DNA from: Candidatus Nanopelagicaceae bacterium
Lineage (GTDB): Bacteria > Actinomycetota > Actinomycetes > Nanopelagicales > Nanopelagicaceae
DNA length: 9,065 nucleotides
Direction: 5' to 3'
NCBI GenBank assembly: GCA_947478965.1
Contig: CANJXW010000014.1
Coordinates: forward strand, 1 to 9,065
Positions 6,461-9,065 of this stretch are shown piece after piece. Made by a program: the position numbers and the translations under genes. The notes beneath the pieces are model-generated. The model did not search any database. It was given only the letters and a program-made list of their open reading frames with translations, and was not told the origin of the DNA. Within the stretch, counting starts at the first letter, position 1. The number at the start of each line of letters is the position of its first letter.

Positions 6461-8401
6461 TCACCAGATAGCTACTCGCTCCTCTGGATTTAGCCACAAC
6501 TCATCGCCTTCGGTGAGATCGAAAGCGCTGTAGAAGCTATCGAGATTTCGCACAATGGCATTGCATCGGAATTCGTTAGGTGAATGCGGATCAGTTGCTA
6601 CACGCCTGCGAATTTCTTCTGGTCGCGCTTTTCCACGCCATGCTTGCGCCCATGAGAAGAAAAATCGTTGTTCTCCAGTTAATCCGTCGATAACAGGCGC
6701 TTGTGAGCCCTTGAGAGCGAGTTTGTAGGCCCTATAGGCTATTGAAAGGCCTCCAAGGTCTCCAATGTTTTCTCCGACCGTGAGAGCGCCGTTTACGTGG
6801 ATATCTGGCGCTTGTTCTGGTGAGAGCGCATCAAATTGTTGGATAAGAACTTGTGCACGCTTTTCAAACTCTGCGCGATCAGCATCGTTCCACCAATCGA
6901 CCATATTTCCATCGCCATCATATTTAGAACCTTGGTCATCAAAACCGTGGCCAATTTCGTGGCCGATGATTGCGCCAATGGCACCGTAATTGACCGCCGA
7001 ATCTGCATCAAGGAAGAACAGCGGCGGTTGAAGGATTCCGGCAGGGAAGACGATCTCATTCTTACCTGGGTTGTAATACGCGTTGACTGTTTGCGGGGTC
7101 ATGTACCACTCGGTTGCATCCACCGGGGCGCCAATCTTTGCCAGTTCAAAATCTCGATCGAATTTAGTTACGCGCCCAATATTTCCAAGAAGGTCATCGG
7201 GGGTAATCGATAGCGTCGAATAATCGCGCCATTTATCTGGATATCCAATTTTTGGGATGAATTTATCGAGCTTAATAAGTGCAGCCTTCTTCGTTGGTTC
7301 ACTCATCCAGGAGAGCTCGGTAATACTCTCGCGATAGGCCTCAATCAGGTTTGCAACGAGTTCATTCATCGCAAGTTTTGCAGCGGGTTGGAAGTGAAGG
7401 TCAACGTAGATGCGACCAATTGCCTCGCCGAGTGAACCCTCAACCAATGAGACTGCGCGCTTCCAGCGCTCGCGAATTTCAGGGGTACCAGAGAGCGTTG
7501 TGCCGTAGAACGAGAAGTTCTGATCGACAAGAGCCTTATTTAAATAGGCAGCTGATCCCGAGATGAGATTCCATTTAAGCCAGGCGACCCATGCATCGCG
7601 ATCAAAGTCAGAGAAGAGAGTAGAGATGCCTTCAAAGAAAGATGGCTCTTGAACGATGACGTTATCAAATGTGGTTGCTTTGATCTCGCCGATCCGAAGC
7701 CAGAGAGTCCAATCAAATGCAGGTGCAAGTGTCTCTAGTTCTGCGCGGGTGAGTTTGTTATAGGTAAGAGTTGCATCGCGATCTTTAACTTGATCCCAAT
7801 GGTGTGATGCGATCTTTGTCTCTAGCCCAAGAATAAGAGCGGCAAGATCGCCGCCATCTTCAATTCCAACGAGAGCAAACATCTTTGCGACATGACCTAA
7901 AAATGATTCGCGGATAAGACCGTATTGCTCTTCGCGATAGTAAGACTCATCCGGAAGAGATAGCCCGCCTTGTCCAAGATAAATAATATTTGTCTCGGAA
8001 TCTTTTGCATCGGGATAGATCGCAGCTCCAAAAATTCCACCAAGCCCGCGGGCTTCAAGACGTGACATCTCGGCGACAAATTCCTCGCGAGTTGAGATGG
8101 CATCTATCGATGCAAGATCCGAAGCAAGGGGAGCGGTACCGATTTTCTCAATTGCATCGATATCCATAAAAGATTTGTAGAGGTCGCCGATCTTCTGGGC
8201 ATCGCCGCTTCCAGTGGCACCCTCAATAATCTGGCGGACTTGGCGCTCGGCATCATCATGGAGTGAGTAGAGAACTCCATCGGAGGATCGGTCATTGGGA
8301 ATAACGTGGTTGGTGAGCCACGCGCCATTGAAGTAGCGATAGAGATCATCTTGGGCTCGCACGCCTGAATCTACAAACGAGGTATCAATTCCGCTCTTCA
8401 T
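6461..8401 (-). CDS. pepO: M13-family zinc metallopeptidase (PepO/neprilysin-like endopeptidase)
   Basis: A zinc endopeptidase of family M13, which cleaves small and medium peptides. The full family set is seen, numbered from a GTG at 8410 (649 residues): substrate-binding NAYYNPGKNEIVFPAG at 443-458; zinc-binding HEIGH at 484-488 followed by GFDDQGSKYDGDGN; the third zinc ligand Glu547 in ENIGDLGG at 547-554 with Asp551; and the C-terminal RCN at 615-617 ending in Trp649. No signal peptide, lipobox or membrane helix is present, so the enzyme is probably cytosolic, as in lactobacterial PepO. Start choice: the GTG at 8410 is three codons upstream of an ATG at 8401. The ATG is preferred because AAAGGGTGG lies at Shine-Dalgarno distance before it; the GTG would need a leaderless mRNA. 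The gene diverges from marR across a 48-bp gap with a palindrome. Its role is likely peptide turnover. Confidence 0.95.
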   Translation of the reverse strand: MKSGIDTSFVDSGVRAQDDLYRYFNGAWLTNHVIPNDRSSDGVLYSLHDDAERQVRQIIEGATGSGDAQKIGDLYKSFMDIDAIEKIGTAPLASDLASIDAISTREEFVAEMSRLEARGLGGIFGAAIYPDAKDSETNIIYLGQGGLSLPDESYYREEQYGLIRESFLGHVAKMFALVGIEDGGDLAALILGLETKIASHHWDQVKDRDATLTYNKLTRAELETLAPAFDWTLWLRIGEIKATTFDNVIVQEPSFFEGISTLFSDFDRDAWVAWLKWNLISGSAAYLNKALVDQNFSFYGTTLSGTPEIRERWKRAVSLVEGSLGEAIGRIYVDLHFQPAAKLAMNELVANLIEAYRESITELSWMSEPTKKAALIKLDKFIPKIGYPDKWRDYSTLSITPDDLLGNIGRVTKFDRDFELAKIGAPVDATEWYMTPQTVNAYYNPGKNEIVFPAGILQPPLFFLDADSAVNYGAIGAIIGHEIGHGFDDQGSKYDGDGNMVDWWNDADRAEFEKRAQVLIQQFDALSPEQAPDIHVNGALTVGENIGDLGGLSIAYRAYKLALKGSQAPVIDGLTGEQRFFFSWAQAWRGKARPEEIRRRVATDPHSPNEFRCNAIVRNLDSFYSAFDLTEGDELWLNPEERVAIW

Positions 8402-8410
8402 ATTGCCCAC

Positions 8411-8425
8411 CCTTTAAATAAAGTA
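8411..8425 (-). promoter_or_regulatory. Candidate -10 and Shine-Dalgarno region for the M13 peptidase gene
   Basis: On the minus strand TACTTT (8425-8420) fits the TAnnnT -10 pattern. Start of transcription would fall near 8413, leaving a leader of about 12 nt with AAGGG before the ATG at 8401. No good -35 is seen at 17 bp (TACGTG). The hexamer touches the 8425-8440 palindrome, so a bound repressor would block it. Confidence 0.35.
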
Positions 8426-8440
8426 GTTGAAAATTCAACT
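8425..8440. promoter_or_regulatory. Inverted repeat, candidate MarR operator
   Basis: AGTTGAAAATTCAACT is a perfect 7-bp inverted repeat (AGTTGAA / TTCAACT) around a 2-bp centre. It lies in the only intergenic space between a MarR-family gene and the gene divergent from it. GTTGA/TCAAC half-sites are known for MarR-family proteins such as MexR. Relative to the predicted marR transcript start at 8459 it covers about -34 to -19, and it touches the candidate -10 of the peptidase gene on the other strand. Binding could therefore repress both genes. Identity as the operator is inference from position and symmetry. Confidence 0.7.
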
Positions 8441-8446
8441 GTCACG

Positions 8447-8458
8447 TATGATTGCCCT
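8447..8458 (+). promoter_or_regulatory. -10 promoter element for leaderless marR mRNA
   Basis: TATGAT at 8447-8452 is a near-consensus -10 hexamer, followed by exactly six bases (TGCCCT) and the ATG at 8459. There is no Shine-Dalgarno in the gap, so a leaderless transcript is the simplest reading. The -35 zone at 17-bp spacing falls inside the palindrome and reads TAGTTG, a poor match. Confidence 0.6.
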
Positions 8459-8938
8459 ATGGCACGTCAAAACGCTACATCACCAACGTGGCTCAACCCT
8501 GCCGAAATGAAGGCGTGGAGACGATATATCGTCGCAAGCCGTCGCCTTTTGGAAGCTCTCGACCTAGATCTCTCCTGCCATGAGCTCAGTATGGCTGACT
8601 ATGAAATCCTCGCCCAATTAAGCGATGCCCCTGATCGCCAGATGCGTATGAGCGAACTTGCAGATGTAGCGATGATGTCGAGATCGCGCCTCTCCCACCG
8701 CATCAAGGTGATGGAGAAAGAGGGCTGGGTAAAGCGCGAGGCATGCAGCGAAGATAAACGTGGATTTTTTGCAGTGATGACCCCCAAGGGATGGAAGGCA
8801 ATTGTTGCCGCTGCCCCGGATCACGTCGAAAGTGTTCGGGCGAGATTCCTTGACCATTTGAGTAAGAACGATCAGGCGGTACTTGCAGAAATATTCGAGC
8901 GAGTCAGTACATCGCTTCGGGAAAATTCACCAGATTAA
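8459..8938 (+). CDS. MarR-family winged-helix transcriptional regulator
   Basis: A 159-residue dimeric DNA-binding regulator. The winged helix-turn-helix spans about residues 47-112: MSELADVAMMSRSRLSHRIK at 64-83 contains the recognition helix, and EDKRGFFAVMTPKG at 98-111 is the beta-hairpin wing with the conserved Asp-x-Arg core (DKR). Flanking helices at 13-37 and 118-152 would form the dimer interface. Relatives respond to small phenolic ligands, oxidants or drugs; no Cys-based oxidant sensor like that of OhrR is obvious (Cys40 and Cys96 are the only cysteines). The ATG at 8459 is supported by the -10 hexamer six bases upstream. It diverges from the M13 peptidase gene, with a palindrome between them, so autoregulation and control of the peptidase are likely. 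The inducing ligand is unknown. Confidence 0.95.
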   Translation: MARQNATSPTWLNPAEMKAWRRYIVASRRLLEALDLDLSCHELSMADYEILAQLSDAPDRQMRMSELADVAMMSRSRLSHRIKVMEKEGWVKREACSEDKRGFFAVMTPKGWKAIVAAAPDHVESVRARFLDHLSKNDQAVLAEIFERVSTSLRENSPD

Positions 8939-8994
8939 CTCTTAGGCCGGCAAAGATAAGTTTTGCAGTAATGAAACTTTTTTTAAAATTGCAT

Positions 8995-9029
8995 AAAAAA
9001 ACCCGCCACATAAAGTGGCGGGTTTTTTT
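8995..9029. terminator. Bidirectional intrinsic terminator between marR and the edge gene
   Basis: The GC-rich arms CCCGCCAC (9002-9009) and GTGGCGGG (9015-9022) pair perfectly around the 5-base loop ATAAA. They are flanked by seven A (8995-9001) and seven T (9023-9029), which extend the stem to 15 bp. The T run serves the plus-strand marR transcript and the A run gives a U-tract for the minus-strand gene ending at 9042. A weaker AT-only hairpin (arms 8958-8963 and 8974-8979, followed by T's) lies just upstream. The 56 bases from 8939 to 8994 hold nothing else that I can support. Confidence 0.92.
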
Positions 9030-9041
9030 AATAAGCGATGC

Positions 9042-9065
9042 TTACTTAGCTTTCTTAGCTGCTGC
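9042..9065 (-). CDS. C-terminal tail of a Lys/Ala-rich protein, possibly HU-type (partial)
   Basis: On the minus strand the last codons before a TAA (9044-9042) read AAAKKAK. Such alanine/lysine-rich basic tails end actinobacterial HU-like nucleoid proteins and some ribosomal proteins. The stop lies 12 bases from the bidirectional terminator, as expected for a real gene end. Only seven residues are visible, so the family is a guess. Confidence 0.45.
   Translation of the reverse strand, partial: AAAKKAK

Noticed and set aside
6464..6487. CCAGA / TCTGG repeat just inside the peptidase 3' end as a terminator
   Set aside because: Five base pairs with a long loop, no U-tract, and fully within the conserved C-terminal coding region.
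8971..9065. Open frame on the plus strand from ATG 8971 running off the window edge (MKLFLKLHKK...)
   Set aside because: It passes straight through the bidirectional terminator and antisense to the Lys/Ala-rich edge gene, has no Shine-Dalgarno or -10 at the right spacing, and resembles no family.
1..9065. CRISPR arrays, defence systems, transposons, tRNA genes, riboswitches
   Set aside because: No regularly spaced repeats, terminal inverted repeats, recombinase or nuclease motifs, cloverleaf sequences or long structured leaders were seen; intergenic gaps are at most about 100 bp.

Overview
The window reads as ordinary chromosome from a streamlined actinobacterium, most likely a free-living aquatic one of the acI / Nanopelagicales type. 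This is inferred from moderate GC (a little under 50% by eye), genes that abut or lie a few bases apart, an actinobacterial-style Tgt, MarR and M13 peptidase, and several start codons that lack a Shine-Dalgarno but sit just behind a TAnnnT -10 hexamer (leaderless mRNAs). No mobile element, CRISPR array, tRNA, rRNA or integration site was seen.

Layout. Bases 1-3050 (+ strand) hold the oxidative pentose phosphate block: the 3' part of 6-phosphogluconolactonase (pgl), a short-type decarboxylating 6-phosphogluconate dehydrogenase (gnd) and glucose-6-phosphate dehydrogenase (zwf). All three enzymes of the oxidative branch are adjacent, in an order unlike the reaction order. At 3051-4307 (- strand) lies tgt, the tRNA-guanine transglycosylase of queuosine synthesis, whose stop codon touches the zwf stop codon. 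At 4364-6460 (+) an alpha/beta hydrolase and a 12-helix MFS transporter abut and form a likely two-gene unit. At 6461-8401/8410 (-) lies an M13 (PepO/neprilysin-like) zinc endopeptidase, again stop-to-stop with its neighbour. At 8459-8938 (+) is a MarR-family regulator, divergent from the peptidase. The 48-bp gap between them carries a perfect 7-2-7 inverted repeat, a strong candidate operator. A long bidirectional terminator (8995-9029) closes marR and the edge gene. The last bases (9042-9065, - strand) are the Lys/Ala-rich C-terminal end of a further gene, perhaps an HU-type DNA-binding protein.

How the parts fit. pgl-gnd-zwf turn glucose-6-phosphate into ribulose-5-phosphate and reducing power. 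The Gnd has an acidic residue at the end of its second beta strand, suggesting NAD+ rather than NADP+ use. The hydrolase and transporter probably share a substrate that cannot be named from sequence. The MarR protein probably regulates itself and may regulate the divergent peptidase. I did not find a clearly new biological system. The most useful observations are the shared -10/6-nt/ATG start architecture, the MarR operator, and two convergent gene pairs with zero bases between stop codons and no room for a terminator.
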